A program made the position numbers and the translations under genes. Of a stretch of DNA of 64,000 nucleotides, positions 46,201-61,200 are shown in pieces. Every line of letters begins with the position of its first letter. Position 1 is the stretch's first letter. The stretch is from Antedon mediterranea (taxonomy: Eukaryota; Echinodermata; Crinoidea; Comatulida; Antedonidae): positions 147,922-211,921 of the forward strand of contig NC_092678.1 of NCBI RefSeq assembly GCF_964355755.1, read 5' to 3'. The notes below the pieces were generated by a model, which was not told the origin of the DNA, searched no databases, and saw only the letters and a program-made list of their open reading frames with translations.

Positions 46201-49200
46201 TATCAACAGTCGTTACCACTAATAGTGTAGCGAGTCTTTTTAAAAAGGTACAGCATTGTAAAGTAAGGAATGACTTTTTAGATTTCATTATCCCACGACC
46301 TAGGTGGTCGTAGGTGGATAGCAGATGAGATACAGTACTCATCATGATACGACTCTCAGGCATACACCATTTCTCCCAGCAATGCCTATCTCCTCTCTTG
46401 CTGACAAAAAGACTACAGAATAAGAAGAAATGAACGCCTATCTCCTCTCTTGCTGACAAAATGACTACAGAATAAGAAATGAACGCCTATCTCCTCTCTT
46501 GCTGACAAAAAGACTACAGAATAAGAAGAAATGAACGCCTATCTCCTCTCTTGCTGACAAAATGACTACAGAATAAGAAGAAATGAATGCCTATCTCCTC
46601 TCTTGCTGACAAAAAGACTACAGAATAAGAAGAAATGAACGCCTATCTCCTCTCTTGCTGACAAAAAGACTACAGAATAAGAAGAAATGAACGCCTATCT
46701 CCTCTCTTGCTGACAAAAAGACTACAGAATAAGAAGAAATAAACACAATGAAAGGATACATTGTGCTTGGCCATTCTTGATAGAATCATCTGCTTTGAAA
46801 GACAACGGCTGAGCATTTGGAAAATCCGCCTGTAAGCTTTGCAAAATATTGGCAACTTTGTCACAAGGATTTCCACGGAATATGAAGCACTTGTTCTGAA
46901 ATGATATATATTTCAAGTTACATTTACACAAAGGGTGCATATTTCTACTGTATATACTGCTTTACTGACAACCCTAACTGGTATAATTTATAAACACATT
47001 TTATTTATTTTTTATTTTATGTCCTTAGGCACATGTGGCCAAGGATTGCCAAGAGTAAATTAATCACTGTCCTATCAGATAGTGGTAGCCAATATTGTTG
47101 GCTCTGTAGGTATGGTAAACGGCGCCCCCTACCATTTGACACATTTGAATAGAGATAAAAAGAAACCTTACCCTTTTGATGGCTGGAAAGCTTTTACCAA
47201 AAAACTCAACCAAAAAATAAATTGGTGGCAACCGCTTAACATCGAGGATTTTAGTGAAGAAGTCTGCTTGTGTTTTCTGTTAAGGTAAAAACAAAAATGT
47301 GTACTATTGTTGTAAGGAATGGGGAACTATTTACAGAATTCCATTGTTATTAATGTATTAATGGGGGGTCAGCCTTAAAGTTCTTTGAACTTATTTGACC
47401 TCCATCCACACTCATGTTTCTTATTTGACCTCCATCCACACTCATGTTTCTTATCTGACCTCCATCCACACTCATGTTTCTTATCTGACCTCTATCCACA
47501 CTCATGTTTCTTATCTGACCTCCATCCACACTCATGTTTCTTATCTGACCTCCGTCCACACTCATGTTTCTTATCTGACCTCCATCCACACTCATGTTTC
47601 TTTTAATCTAATTTATAATTAATCTATGTTTTATTAGAATGTACAACTGTATTATTTGATGTGTGTGGAAAATTTAATAAAACAAACAAACAACTTAAAG
47701 TTGAATGATGGAATCTAATACATACCAGGATAGTGCTTAGCTTCTTGTAATTGTAAAGTTTATTCTCATATAAGTCAGCGAGTTCTTTACACAACGGGAT
47801 ACCACATTCCCAAACCTAAACAAAGCACAGTTTAGACAATTAGATAATGGTAATGCACTTGTACAGTGGATAATACAGTACTGTAATTTATCTCTATGCG
47901 CTTAAAAAGAAATGAGAGATAAAACAAACAAGAAATGAAATGAGTTGTTTATGTTGTTTAATGAATATCAACCTTCTCTTCCAGAAATGATACTATTGCG
48001 ATTAAAAACAAAAAGCATGTCCAAAGAAATGAAAGATAAAACAAACAAGAAACAAATGAGTTATTTATTTACCTGTCCTTTATCAAGGTGAACAAGAATC
48101 TTATTGTACAGAATTTCTTTTCGTTCTCTCTCCTTTTGCTGAGGAAATCTTCCGTAAGAATCTTCTGGGATCAGATTATCAGACCAATTGTAAGTCTTTG
48201 CGAGTTCCAGCAACGTGAACGCGGCTTCTGTGTGTTCATCTTTTCTGAGGTGTAGTTCATGAAGCCGGTAGATGTGCCTGGCCCACGTGTCTCGTTTACT
48301 TCGATCCTGGTACAGGAAATTCTACACAAACACAATCAATTGTGAAAATCAAGGTATTTATTTATTTATTCATCTTTTAGCAAATTTAGACCAAATCACT
48401 TGTATAGAATACAATTACACGACATCAAATTTGTAAAAAATACTGCAGTGTATAAGCATCGCATATATACTGCAGTGTATAAGCATCGCATATATACTGC
48501 AGTGTATAAGCATCGCATATATACTGCAGTGTATAAGCATCGCATATATACTGCAGTGTATAAGCATCGCATATATACTGCAGTGTATAAGCATCGCATA
48601 CATACTGCAGTGTATAAGCATCGCATACATACTGCAGTGTATAAGCATCGCATATATACTGCAGTGTATAAGCATCGCATATATACTGCAGTGTATAAGC
48701 ATCGCATATATACTGCAGTGTATAAGCATCGCATATATACTGCAGTGTATAAGCATCGCATATATACTGCAGTGTATAAGCATCGCATATATACTGCAGT
48801 GTATAAGCATCGCATACATACTGCAGTGTATAAGCATCGCATATATACTGCAGTGTATAAGCATCGCATATATACTGCAGTGTATAAGCATCGCATACAT
48901 ACTGCAGTGTATAAGCATCGCATACATACTGCAGTGTATAAGCATCGCATATATACTGCAGTGTATAAGCATCGCATATATACTGCAGTGTATAAGCATT
49001 GCATATATACTGCAGTGTATAAGCATCGCATATATACTGCAGTGTATAAGCATCGCATATATACTGCAGTGTATAAGCATCGCATACATACTGCAGTGTA
49101 TAAGCATCGCATATATACTGCAGTGTATAAGCATCGCATACATACTGCAGTGTATAAGCATCGCATACATACTGCAGTGTATAAGCATCGCATATATACT

Positions 49201-52200
49201 GCAGTGTATAAGCATCGCATATATACTGCAGTGTATAAGCATCGCATACATACTGCAGTGTATAAGCATCGCATATATACTGCAGTGTATAAGCATCGCA
49301 TATATACTGCAGTGTATAAGCATCGCATACATACTGCAGTGTATAAGCATCGCATACATACTGCAGTGTATAAGCATTGCATATATACTGCAGTGTATAA
49401 GCATTGCATATATACTGCAGTGTATAAGCATCGCATACATACTGCAGTGTATAAGCATTGCATATATACTGCAGTGTATAAGCATCGCATATATACTGCA
49501 GTGTATAAGCATCGCATATATACTGCAGTGTATAAGCATCGCATATATACTGCAGTGTATAAGCATCGCATACATACTGCAGTGTATAAGCATCGCATAC
49601 ATACTGCAGTGTATAAGCATTGCATATATACTGCAGTGTATAAGCATTGCATATATACTGCAGTGTATAAGCATCGCATACATACTGCAGTGTATAAGCA
49701 TTGCATATATACTGCAGTGTATAAGCATCGCATATATACTGCAGTGTATAAGCATCGCATATATACTGCAGTGTATAAGCATCGCATATATACTGCAGTG
49801 TATAAGCATCGCATATATACTGCAGTGTATAAGCATCGCATATATACTGCAGTGTATAAGCATCGCATATATACTGCAGTGTATAAGCATCGCATATATA
49901 CTTTTACTAATTTTACTCATTTGTACTTGAAAAGGTTCCAAAATGTCGATTTTTTTGGCATTAAATTTTATTTTAAAGTTACTTTTTACAAGTTAAATAA
50001 ATTAAAAAAGACTGTTTACCATCAGGTTGTAGATACAGCTAATCTTCATAAATCGTTTATCTTCATTGTTTATGGACACAACGTTTCGATAATCAATGAG
50101 TCGCTCCAGGAGCTGAGCTATTTTTCCAATCAGATGTACACCTTTCTCTTCCCAGTCCTTGCCTTTGCTCTGTTGCATCAAACTGGAATCAAAATAAAAT
50201 CATAGTTTATTAATAAAACATTTATTCTGATTTACAATTATACTGACACAGGAACAATATGATTTATCAATTGATGTGTTTATATCTTCTATCTAACTGT
50301 ACTGCTCTTTGTGGCATACTCTTATTAATTATGTAGAGTAATTTTAAGCCAAGACCTGCGATGTATGTTGCATTTGTTTGTTGAATTTTAAGACCTGCGA
50401 TGTATGTTGCATTTGTTTGTTGAATTTTATGAATAGAGAATGACTAATAGAGATTAAAATAGCACATATCCACTGATAATGAGAAGAGGAAATAAAAGAA
50501 AGCAACATAGTTCACTGGTTAGTATTTACTAACACATTACATATTTCTATTAATGTTGTTAGTATTTACTAACACAATACATATTTCTATTAATGTTGTT
50601 AGTATTTACTAACACATTACATATTTCTATTAATGTTGTTAGTATTTACTAACACATTACATATTTCTATTAATGTTGTTAGTATTTACTAACACATTAC
50701 ATATTTCTATTAATGTTGTTAGTATTTACTAACACATTACATATTTCTATTAATGTTGTTAGTATTTACTAACACATTACATATTTCTATTAATGTTGTT
50801 AGTATTTACTAACACATTACATATTTCTATTATGTTGTTGAATGTCAAAGCTTATATAAATGTTCTTATTCATACATTCTATTATGTTGTTGAATGTGAA
50901 AGCTTATATATAAATGTTCTTATTCATACAATTTGCCCAATATTTCCTTGTTTAATAAATCTTAAATTTAATATTTATTTATTTATTACCATCTTTACTG
51001 AGGGTAGCCTATCCAGTTCCAAATAGAACTGATCATTCAGGGCCCTTGATAAAACATACATATAGTACAACACATAAAATATTAAATATTCAAATGACAT
51101 AAAATATATTAAAGTCTTATAAATTTACAATGATTTTATAAAATTCATATAAAAGTTAAAATCGTTGACAGATAAAAAAAATATATATACATAGAACAAT
51201 ATTAACTGGAAATAAATTGTTTAAGTTCACGTTTAAAGGAAATAACATTTTCAGATAGAAATATATAACATAGTATTGATAAGCAACTCAGTACATTCAG
51301 CATTTTGTATATTTATTTTCCAGCAGCTCTCTGGCCATTTGCGCCAAATGAACAACTAAAATCCAACACAAATAAACACAACAATTCATCATTCATTATT
51401 AGAGAATACTATACTTACACAGATTCAAAGAGATCCCTGTAGTTGTTATCTCCCTTCCGCTCCTGAACAACAAACTGATCCAACTTATCGGACAAATCGT
51501 CTTCCAACTGAAAGGCCAAAGGTTAAATTCACTTTCATATAAAAAAACAATAAAAATTGACAAATTTAATACAATTATATTCCCTCATTTACTTCCTCTT
51601 AACTTCCCAATTCCAATTGACTTCCTCTTAACTTCCCAATTCCAATTGACTTCCTTTTGCCTTCCCAATTTAGTTTCCATTTCACTTTCCCAGTTTTGAT
51701 TGGTTTCCCTGTCAGATTCCCATCCTGCCTAATATCTGACAGGAAACAATTGTATATCATCATAGTATGCTAATGTAGCGAATCATTGTGATAAACTAGA
51801 TACAAATAAACAATCCCTGAGAGAGGTCTGGTTGAAAGGAAAGCAGGTCTGTATTATATCCCAACTGAATAATGGGTTATTAACCACTGATGTGACTCAT
51901 TGTGTTATCAAATAATTTAACTACATTAAATAGTCATTAATTAAAACTGACACAATTGTGATTCTAAGAATAAAAAATGAAACACCATTTCTAATCTATA
52001 TATGTGTACATGAATACAAATGTAATTAACCATTGGTTACACTTTTTATTTAGAGTTTTTACATACCTGTAAATTATCTGTAACTAATCAGATATTAATA
52101 AATATTGATATTCATTGATTGATATTTACCTGACTAAAGTTACCCTTAGATTGGAATTCACAATCCATGATGTCTGATATGATTGGTAGAACAGCTTTAC

Positions 52201-55200
52201 GTAGCCCAGAACCCGGAACTAAGGTTACACCAAGGAACAGGCTGGTCTTTGACTTAAACTCAGCTTTTGTTGAACCTTTAATATTATAATAATAAATAAT
52301 AAATTTGGACTTTTAAGCGCATAATGCATAAAGCCTCTATGCGCTTCACATAAAAATAAAAGTAATCCATGAAATAAATAATTTTTAAATAATTAAAACA
52401 TGTAATCGATGACATTTAATAATAATAAATAAAATCAAAGAACAACAGAATCTATCTTAATAAACGGCACATTTAAGAATTTGGTACGCAATTTGGTACG
52501 CTATTTGGTACGCTATTTGGTACGCTATTTGGTACGCTATTTGGTACGCTATTTGGTACGCTATTTGGTACGCTATTCGAAAAGAGTAGGGAAACATCCG
52601 TTTTTGTTTCCTGACTTTTCATGAATTTTCCGATTATAACATCATTTACATTTTATTTTCACAACTTTTTTTTCTTCTTTAATAATCTTGCATTAATATA
52701 AAAGAAACATGTTGATAAACATACCTAACTTGTCCCACATTGATACCGCATGGAATGCCATTGGCTCTCGTAAATCGCCATATTTATCCTGAATTTTGCT
52801 CCGTTTTTCAACAGTAAATGTCTCTAACTGAAGGCATGGTTGCGTAAGGAAACATGAAGCAAACAGGAAAAACCGATTCCACACTTCAATGCACTATAGT
52901 CAGACAAAATAGTAATTTGATAAACTATACAATAATATTGTAACTTTCAACGTAACATTTTCAATTCAAGAGATTTCAGATGATATAACTAATGGATATT
53001 ATTGATTGAACTGAAAAGCATCTTAATAAAATTGTGAACTTACATGTGATATAATTCTGCTTTGAACCCCTTCATCGTGCGGAGTCTCATAAATAGATTG
53101 TGAATCTTTGGAATGAGGTTCCTGCAATTAAAATACAGATCAACAAACACAGTTTTAATACTGTATTAAAAATAATAAATTAATTGACAGTAAAAGTGTT
53201 CAATCTATTTTTTATTGCGACATAATTGTATTAGTCTTACGTTTTGGACGGCATCTATAAGGTAGGTGTGTAGAGGCTGACAAAAATACTGTGTTGAAGA
53301 TAAGATTACTCTGCCAAATAAAAAGCATTATTTAGGTTATTTAAGTACTTTAGTTAAGTACTTTTGATTTACAGTTTGATTGAAATCAAGTTTGACTTTA
53401 CAATTCAAATTGTTTTGATAAAAACATATTACATACGGCAACCATTCTTAATTCAAATTTAAAACGAATTGTAAATTTAATTGTTATTAAATCTCTTCAC
53501 AAAAAATAAATTAAAATAAAAAACAGACAAAAATATACTCAGCTTACATGTTCAGTGCCATTTTCATAACCATCCAATCTTTTGGGAAAATAACCATGGT
53601 AACAAGATGCTCAAACACACAAAACAGTCGAAGTAAGAAGCCGCACAGCTTTTCTAGATCATGTGCCATGGTGGATATAAGCATTTCGTAATGTCCCTCC
53701 TTCATCAACTTCAACAAGCAAATAAAACATGAAGTACACAGACTCTAAATAACAACAATAATATAATAGTAAGTAAACAGAAAATCACCTCACGAGGTTT
53801 CTAGTTACAATATGTCTGAACAGGCCCTTAATCTTCTCACACAACAATATGTCTAAAAGGGCCTTAATCTTCTCACATAACAATATGTCTGAACAAGTCC
53901 TTAATCTTCTCACAAAACATTATGTCTGAACAGGCCCTTAATCTTCTCACAATACAATTATGTCTGAACAGGCCTTTAACCTTCTCACAATACAATTATG
54001 TTTAAACAGGAGTCTTACCACAATGCTGGGTGATCCAGGGGCATTTGGCCCTACTGTTTGGTCTTTCTGAATGTGTAACAATGTATTTAATAATATTCCT
54101 ATTAATGCGTTCACTATCAGCTGAATTTCGTTACTCTCATATTCCGTCTGAAGAAAAGAACAGATTTAATATTAACACAAACATATTTCTTGATTTAAAT
54201 ATCTAAACTATATTTATAAATTATGAGGACAAAACCTACCAGTGTCAAGTGTTTGTAAGAAGCTAAGATGTCACCAACGATTGACAGACAGATCCTAAGT
54301 TCCTGCTCCCCTTTGATAAGTGAACTTAAGATTCCAAGACTAAGAGGTAAGATGTACGATCTGGAACCTGCAATACAAACAAATTCAAAGTGGGGACTTG
54401 ATAAAATGATTACCCATACATTGTGAACTCTCACCTTTGACCTCTATGTGAGCATCTATATACCCTTATTATTTGTTGTTAAATACATTTATATACTCAC
54501 TGCTATCTGTAAAGAGTTTTCCCTTGATAGCCTGACTTAGGCATTTAAGTTTGACCCCTGTCAAGCCACTGGACTGGGGCACTGACTCAATAGTCTCCAT
54601 CATCAAAGTACTGACATCGAGGGGGCTTAGCAGCTTTTGAAGCTCAATAAACACAATGTAACAGTTCTCTAGTAATGTACTCTGAAAGTATAATTGTTAA
54701 AAAATTCACCAAATAAAATTAAATTTGCAATTTTTTCTTAATATCTTTAGGTTACCAAGAAAAATATTGATATTAACAGATGAGCACATTTCCAACCAAC
54801 CTGCGCTTTTCTGACGTAGTCTTCATCACGCTTCATAAAATCCTTAATTGAGCTAAACAGAGATCGTACATCTGATACAAAACGGCCATCCCCTTTTCCT
54901 CCAGTTGTTCTAACATAAAAAGCAAAATAATTTAAGACGTGGTTCTCATACAATTGTACAAAAACTTGATATACAATAATTGGTCAGATGTTTACGCACT
55001 ATTGTGGGTTCAGGTTCTACCCTAACCCACAGTAATTCCCCACAAAATTGAGAATTGAAAATTGAGTGAGAAGATTGGTAATATTTAATTACCACAGTAA
55101 TTCCTGAGAATTACGAATTTGCGTTTACAAAAGAGGGTAAAACATCAGACAAATAAACTTTGCATTAGCTTTTATTATCATGATATGATATACATACTGT

Positions 55201-58200
55201 TCGTATAGAATCCTTGAACGAATGCAGAATTTGAAAAGAAAATGAAACGAGCTGAAAGCACTGGATGCGTAGTCATGATTCATTTGAATGTTCTCAGTGA
55301 CGCGTTGAAGATAAGAAAGTAAATACCTGGAAAAAGTGAAAAAGGTGAGCATTACAGAAGGAAATATTTTACAATAGTACATAGGATAACAGGATGTTGT
55401 GATCTTTTTTAAAGCTCTGTCTACACTATCAAACTTTATGTAACAAAAAAATATGATGTGCCCATATATGCAACATGATGATGTCATATTACTATCATAT
55501 TTAGGAATATCACTACCATATTTGGGCACATCACGCTTTTTTTTTGTCAAACTAGTTTGATAGTGTAGATAGAGCTTAAGAAAGTGACTTTGTGGTACTT
55601 ACTTGTGAGCCAAAGCACCAGAAAAATGTCTTTCAATGTAAGTATCAAGAACGGTGGTAAACGACTTGAACCTACTGTCACGCAGAACGCCAATGATGTA
55701 AATCTATGAAAAGAAACACAATAATAATAATATCCTGAATTTATATAGCGCCTAATGTTGTGAAACTTCTGAATATTATTCCCCCAGTCATTTTTTGGAT
55801 CAAAAACGTATGGAAACATACTCCCATAATGCTGCTAGTAATCACTGCAAAGTTGTGTCATGATCTTAAACTGGGTTCTCATTTATACACCTGGGTGAAG
55901 AGAGGCAAACGTACGTAAAGTATATTGCCTAACGATACAAGCAATGCCGCGAAAGTTGGATTCGAATATTGATCACAATAATATATTCATATACCAATTA
56001 TTGTAATCACAAATGTTTTCATTTTAAAAATGGTTGCAATATTTGAATACTTACGAGTCCTTTGAAGACCAAGTCAGCATACTTCTCAGGATTGTCATCC
56101 AATATAGAAAAGAGTGTGTCAAGAACATCTTGCAAAATCTGTTATTAAAAACGAAACATGTACGGTATTAATCTAAAACGAAACATGTACGGTATTAATC
56201 TAAAACGAAACATGTACGGTATTAATCTAAAACGAAACATGTACGGTATTAATCTAAAACGAAACATGTACGGTATTAATCTAAATGTGGAACTGAGCAA
56301 ATGACACATTTGTATACTTATTTTCATAGTTTATGTACTTACCATTTTTATCGTACCATCATTCAGGAAAACCCCTCACAATGTAATAATAAGTTTATAC
56401 CATCATTCGGGAAAACCCCTCACAATGTAATAATAAGTTTGTGACCTACTTGAAAAGCCAAATCACACATTCTTATACCATGAAGGAATGCGTATACTCA
56501 CCCTAACAATATCTTGACCTCCGACCTTTGACAGCCTTCGTAACGTGTCTACAACATTGTTTGTATTTTTTTTCCAGCGTAAAAGATCTAACAAATTTAC
56601 TGTAAATAATGTTTTCAAAAATTACTAAAATCAAAGATGGTAAGTGTAAGCACTGACTTATTCTATGTTCAACAAGTGGGTTTATAAGAACAGACTTAAG
56701 TTGCATTAAGAATGGATTAGAGATGGAAAACGATTACATTGGGTCATGAGTAAACCTGTTTCCTGACATAAACATTACACAAAATGCTCTATGTTTAATA
56801 ATATAAAATATGTATTCGTCAGTTTTTATGTTCTAGCAATTAATGTCCTCATAGGATTGTAATGTTTTATATATTTATCAATGCTATTTTTATTTAGCAT
56901 ACAAGAAGATGTGATTTAGTTTTCGTTCTCCAAGTGTTATTTTGTTATGTAAATGGGCCAAAGGCCTAAATTACGAATAAAATGTCCTAAACCATGGGGT
57001 CTAGTAACGAAAACAAAAATATATGTACATATCCAATCTAAAGGCTGATTCGATCTTATTTGTTCTCATCAATATTATAGATCTATATTTAAACAATTGA
57101 AATAATTACCATTTTGTGTGAGCTTAGTTGAACAGATGGTTGTCTCTACGTGAAAGAATTCTCTAGGGCTTCTGGGATAGTTACTGTTATTCTGAGCGTT
57201 TATGGATTTGTTTGCGGTATCAGTTGTACTGAATGGCAGAACTAGGTACGCTGAAGGATTCTCAAATCGATTGTGATCCGTACACTAAAAATAAAGAATA
57301 CAAAACATTAGATATTATTTTTAATATATCTAGTGTATGATGGTCACCTACTGTGGTCACTATATCTAGTGTATGATGGTCACCTACTGTGGTCACTAGA
57401 ATTATACATTTACTGCAGTAATATATCTAGTGTATGATGGTCACCTACTGTGGTCACTAGAATTATACATTTACTGCAGCAATGCAAATCATGTTAACAT
57501 TTATTATACATTAACCAGGCTTGTGATCTGAAGGTCGTGGGTTCGAATCCCACCCGAGAACTACACCCAATTAATTTTATTTTGCTTTTTCATTAAAATG
57601 ACTTTAAGGGAACATGAAACATATTGGGTAAATGTTTATAAAAACATACTCTAAATGAAAAATAACAAGATTTTATACAAAATTTACAATCATATGTCTA
57701 TAATGGAAAATGATTAGCTTTTGTTCACCAAGCTATGAAAGGACATCAATACCAATGAAAGGTAAGCAGGCTTTATAAAACCCTTTATTTCAAAAAGCAA
57801 ATTGGTTGATACAGTTTTATATGACCTAAGTGTTTATACAGATTACTAATGACAACTAAAATATCTCTCAGCTCTTTAAAAAAAAGCCCTTATGAAACGT
57901 CACACTATCAATAGATATTTATTACAGTATTTAAAAAATATTACAAGTACGTTTAGGTTTTGGAATTTAAACAAAAAAATCATGAGCAAAATGACAGCAA
58001 TTCCTCATTTAAAATAAATACTATTCAGTTTTAGTTGTGTGTTAGTTTACCTTTCACAATGAACAGAAGTAAAAGTTGTTACAACAGTAATTGTAAGATA
58101 AATACAAGACAAATTGTATTTCATCTAAGTAATGTAATGTTTATTGAACAAGAACTTAAATGTCATCATCAATTGACTTGTTTAGTTTATTAGGAAAAAC

Positions 58201-61200
58201 GTTTTGGAATTAAATATGCAACAACTCACATTTCTTAGCTTGTCTGGAAGCTAAAATAATTAAACATATCACCGCAACATTACACATGAATGATAAATAC
58301 AGACATATTTCTAAAATAGATCTAATGAAAACATTCCATTAAGACCGTTAAATTATGTTTGAATAAATTCAAGTTGAATTTTAAATTAAACCATTGTGAC
58401 GGAGGATGTGTATTACACATGGCACTAATATCATGTTACGTTATTAATGTTACTTTATTTAAAAGAAGAAATGTTTAACTAATGTTCAGGTAAGACAATC
58501 TTTTTGAATTTAAAAAATCTAAACCCAACTAAACCACTAACCAAAGTAACCCAACTAAAATGTCAAAAGTTGTGTAACAAGCAAGTTGATTACCGTGTAA
58601 ACATATAGCTCATGGGGTCCATCATGCAATGTTGTCCCGTCGCCTTTCATCAACTTTACAAACGACATTCCAAATAACTTTCTCATGTTATTAGCTCTAT
58701 TACCTACAGCAAAATAAAATGTACGTATTATAAAGTTCATAAGATAGACAAATAAAACATGCATTATGTTACTGGGTTAGCAAGTATTACAGAATGCCAA
58801 TAATTACTACGTAAATCTGTTGCGATTACGGAGATAACAACTATGAAAACACAAATAAACTATGGTATGCTTGGCTTAAACTTATAGGGAACCCTCCAGT
58901 AAAACATAATAGTCAATAAACATTATCAATACTGCTGAAATAAGTTATAGCAATTAGGGAACCCTGCATATACAGTACCCCTCAATACTTGCTATTCTTA
59001 GGCCCAATCTTACATGCCCTGATCCCTGCGTATCAACCCTTGCTATCCCTACCATTTGGTAATGCTAGCCACCTCATCAATATATTCATTGCATAAACCG
59101 AATGAATCTCTTGGCAAATACATGACAACACTGTTCATATTTAAAATCTTCTCAATTATAAACCGTAGGTCCAGTGTACAGTTATAACCCGTGAGTGTGT
59201 ACTTTAAAGAACCCAGTTCATCATTCGAGACAAGTAGGGAACTGGTTCACAAAACAGCCCTGCATCAGGAGGATTACCACCTATCTCATAGGACGGTGAT
59301 TAATTTACTATTGGTAATCCTTGGCATAAAGAAAAAAAATAAAATAAAATTAAGTGTTTACCTGAACAGTGCCTAAATTCAAAGCGGATATGTGTGTCAT
59401 TGAACTTGTCAATGGGTATCATCAGTTTGATGATCTCGTTCCAGCGCGGCTGGTTGGTATGGCGATACACCACCGATTTATACTCCTCTACTGGCTTCTC
59501 TCCGTCACCAAGACAAATGCATGGCTGCAAAACATTCAACATTTTAATTATTAATGTGAACATTACAAGAATATGAAGAATGATGACATAAGAAATATAT
59601 CGCTAATTTTGTTAAAATGGTATAAATATAATTAAAAGCATTTGTTTAGTTTGTGTTATTCATAAAAAAAAGATCAAATCAGAAAATGTAAATAAATCAA
59701 ATTAACTTTTAAAATGATTTATACAGTAAGAAAAGCATAGTAGTCAACACATAAAACCATTATTTATTTGTTTGTTAAAATTAAAATATGAAAATTTAAA
59801 ATACAAAAGAGAAGACAGTTAAACATAGCACAATAGTTGACACACATAGAACATACAGCATACACGCTCATTTTAACATAGCACAATAGTTGACATATAG
59901 AACATACAGCATACACGCTCATTTTAACATAGCACAATAGTTGACACATAGAACATACAGCATACACGCTCATTTTAACATAGCACAATAGTTGACACAT
60001 AGAACATACAGCATACACGCTCATTTTAACATAGAACAATAGTTGACACATAGAACATACAGCATACACGCTCATTTTAACATAGCACAATAGTTGACAC
60101 ATAGAACATACAGCATACACGCTCATTTTAACATAGAACAATAGTTGACACATAGAACATACAGCATACACGCTCATTTTAACATAGCACAATAGTTGAC
60201 ATATAGAACATACAGCATACACGCTCATTTTAACATAGCACAATAGTTGACACATAGAACATACAGCATACACGCTCATTTTAACATAGAACAATAGTTG
60301 ATATATAGAACATACAGCATACACGCTCATTTTAACATAGCACAATAGTTGACATATAGAACATACAGCATACACGCTCATTTTAACATAGCACAATAGT
60401 TGACATATAGAACATACAGCATACACGCTCATTTTAACATAGCACAATAGTTGACATATAGAACATACAGCATACACGCTCATTTTAACATAGCACAATA
60501 GTTTACATATAGAACATACAGCATACACGCTCATTTTAACATAGCACAATAGTTGACATATAGAACATACAGCATACACGCTCATTTTAACATAGCACAA
60601 TAGTTGACATATAGAACATACAGCATACACGCTCATTTTAACATAGCACAATAGTTTACATATAGAACATACAGCATACACGCTCATTTTAACATAGCAC
60701 AATAGTTGACATATAGAACATACAGCATACACGCTCATTTTAACATAGCACAATAGTTTACATATAGAACATACAGCATACACGCTCATTTTAACATAGC
60801 ACAATAGTTGACATATAGAACATACAGCATACACGCTCATTTTAACTAGATATAAAATAATAACTTAAAACACAGTAAAACGCCTCCTTCAGGGGACACC
60901 CATTTTAAGCAGACACCCCTTATTAAGCGGATACCCTTTATTAAGCGGACACCCTTATTAACCGGACACCACTATTAAGCAGACACCACTATTAAGCAGA
61001 CACCACTATTAAGCAGACACCACTATTAAGCAGACACCACTATTAAGCGGACACCCCTTATTAAGCGGACACTTCCAATAAGGGAACACTATGTAAATAA
61101 CGTGGGGAAATAAATGTTTTAAAACTATACAGTCGTCTCGATTAACAGGACCTTTTGTTGAATCCTAATGATGGTGTTCCCGTCGTAACAGAGGAGTTTT

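Larger units (their letters stand above)
37290..48321 (-). other. DOCK exons for DHR-2 (GEF) and the proline-rich tail
   Basis: Exons 48073-48321, 47726-47815, 47172-47276, 46760-46895, 45828-46084, 45339-45509, 45042-45125, 44487-44603 (DHR-2), then 43645-43700, 43411-43474, 40334-40390, 39837-39921, 39418-39645, 38775-38848, 37290-37628 (tail). DHR-2 lobe A shows RLHELHLRKDEHTEAAFTLL, lobe B FFGKSFPAIKRNKCFIFRG, and lobe C PLTMKLSGVVQAQVSGGITV. The valine in QVSGG aligns with the nucleotide-sensor valine known from DOCK9. The tail is Ser-rich (SSSTSSSSIPHT) and then proline-rich. Confidence 0.88.
50020..57284 (-). other. DOCK exons for the helical (armadillo-like) middle region
   Basis: Exons 57110-57284, 56502-56599, 56055-56138, 55603-55703, 55198-55326, 54801-54909, 54501-54681, 54240-54367, 54019-54147, 53548-53744, 53241-53310, 53044-53121, 52725-52893, 52130-52275, 51419-51507, 50020-50182. 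Family landmarks in order are ICSTKLTQN, LLDLLRWKKNT, LQDVLDTLFSILDDN, FKFCIRSRILYEQ, FPKDWMVMKMAL, CLQLETFTVEKRSKIQDKYG, LFLGVTLVPGSGLRKAVLP and AQLLERLIDYRNV. Confidence 0.9.

Noticed and set aside
47350-47622. Periodic frames MSVDGGQIRN and HTHVSYLTSI on opposite strands
   Set aside because: By-products of a 30-bp repeat in a DOCK intron.
48396-50205. Open frames of about 500-600 codons on both strands (TAVYKHRIY and MRCLYTAVY periods)
   Set aside because: They result from a 27-bp tandem repeat whose length is divisible by 3; both strands are open, the period is perfect and the array lies in a DOCK intron between well-placed exons.
59764-60840. 358-codon minus-strand frame with a 17-residue cysteine-rich period
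   Set aside because: By-product of the 51-bp array; no splice context, no non-repeat coding sequence.
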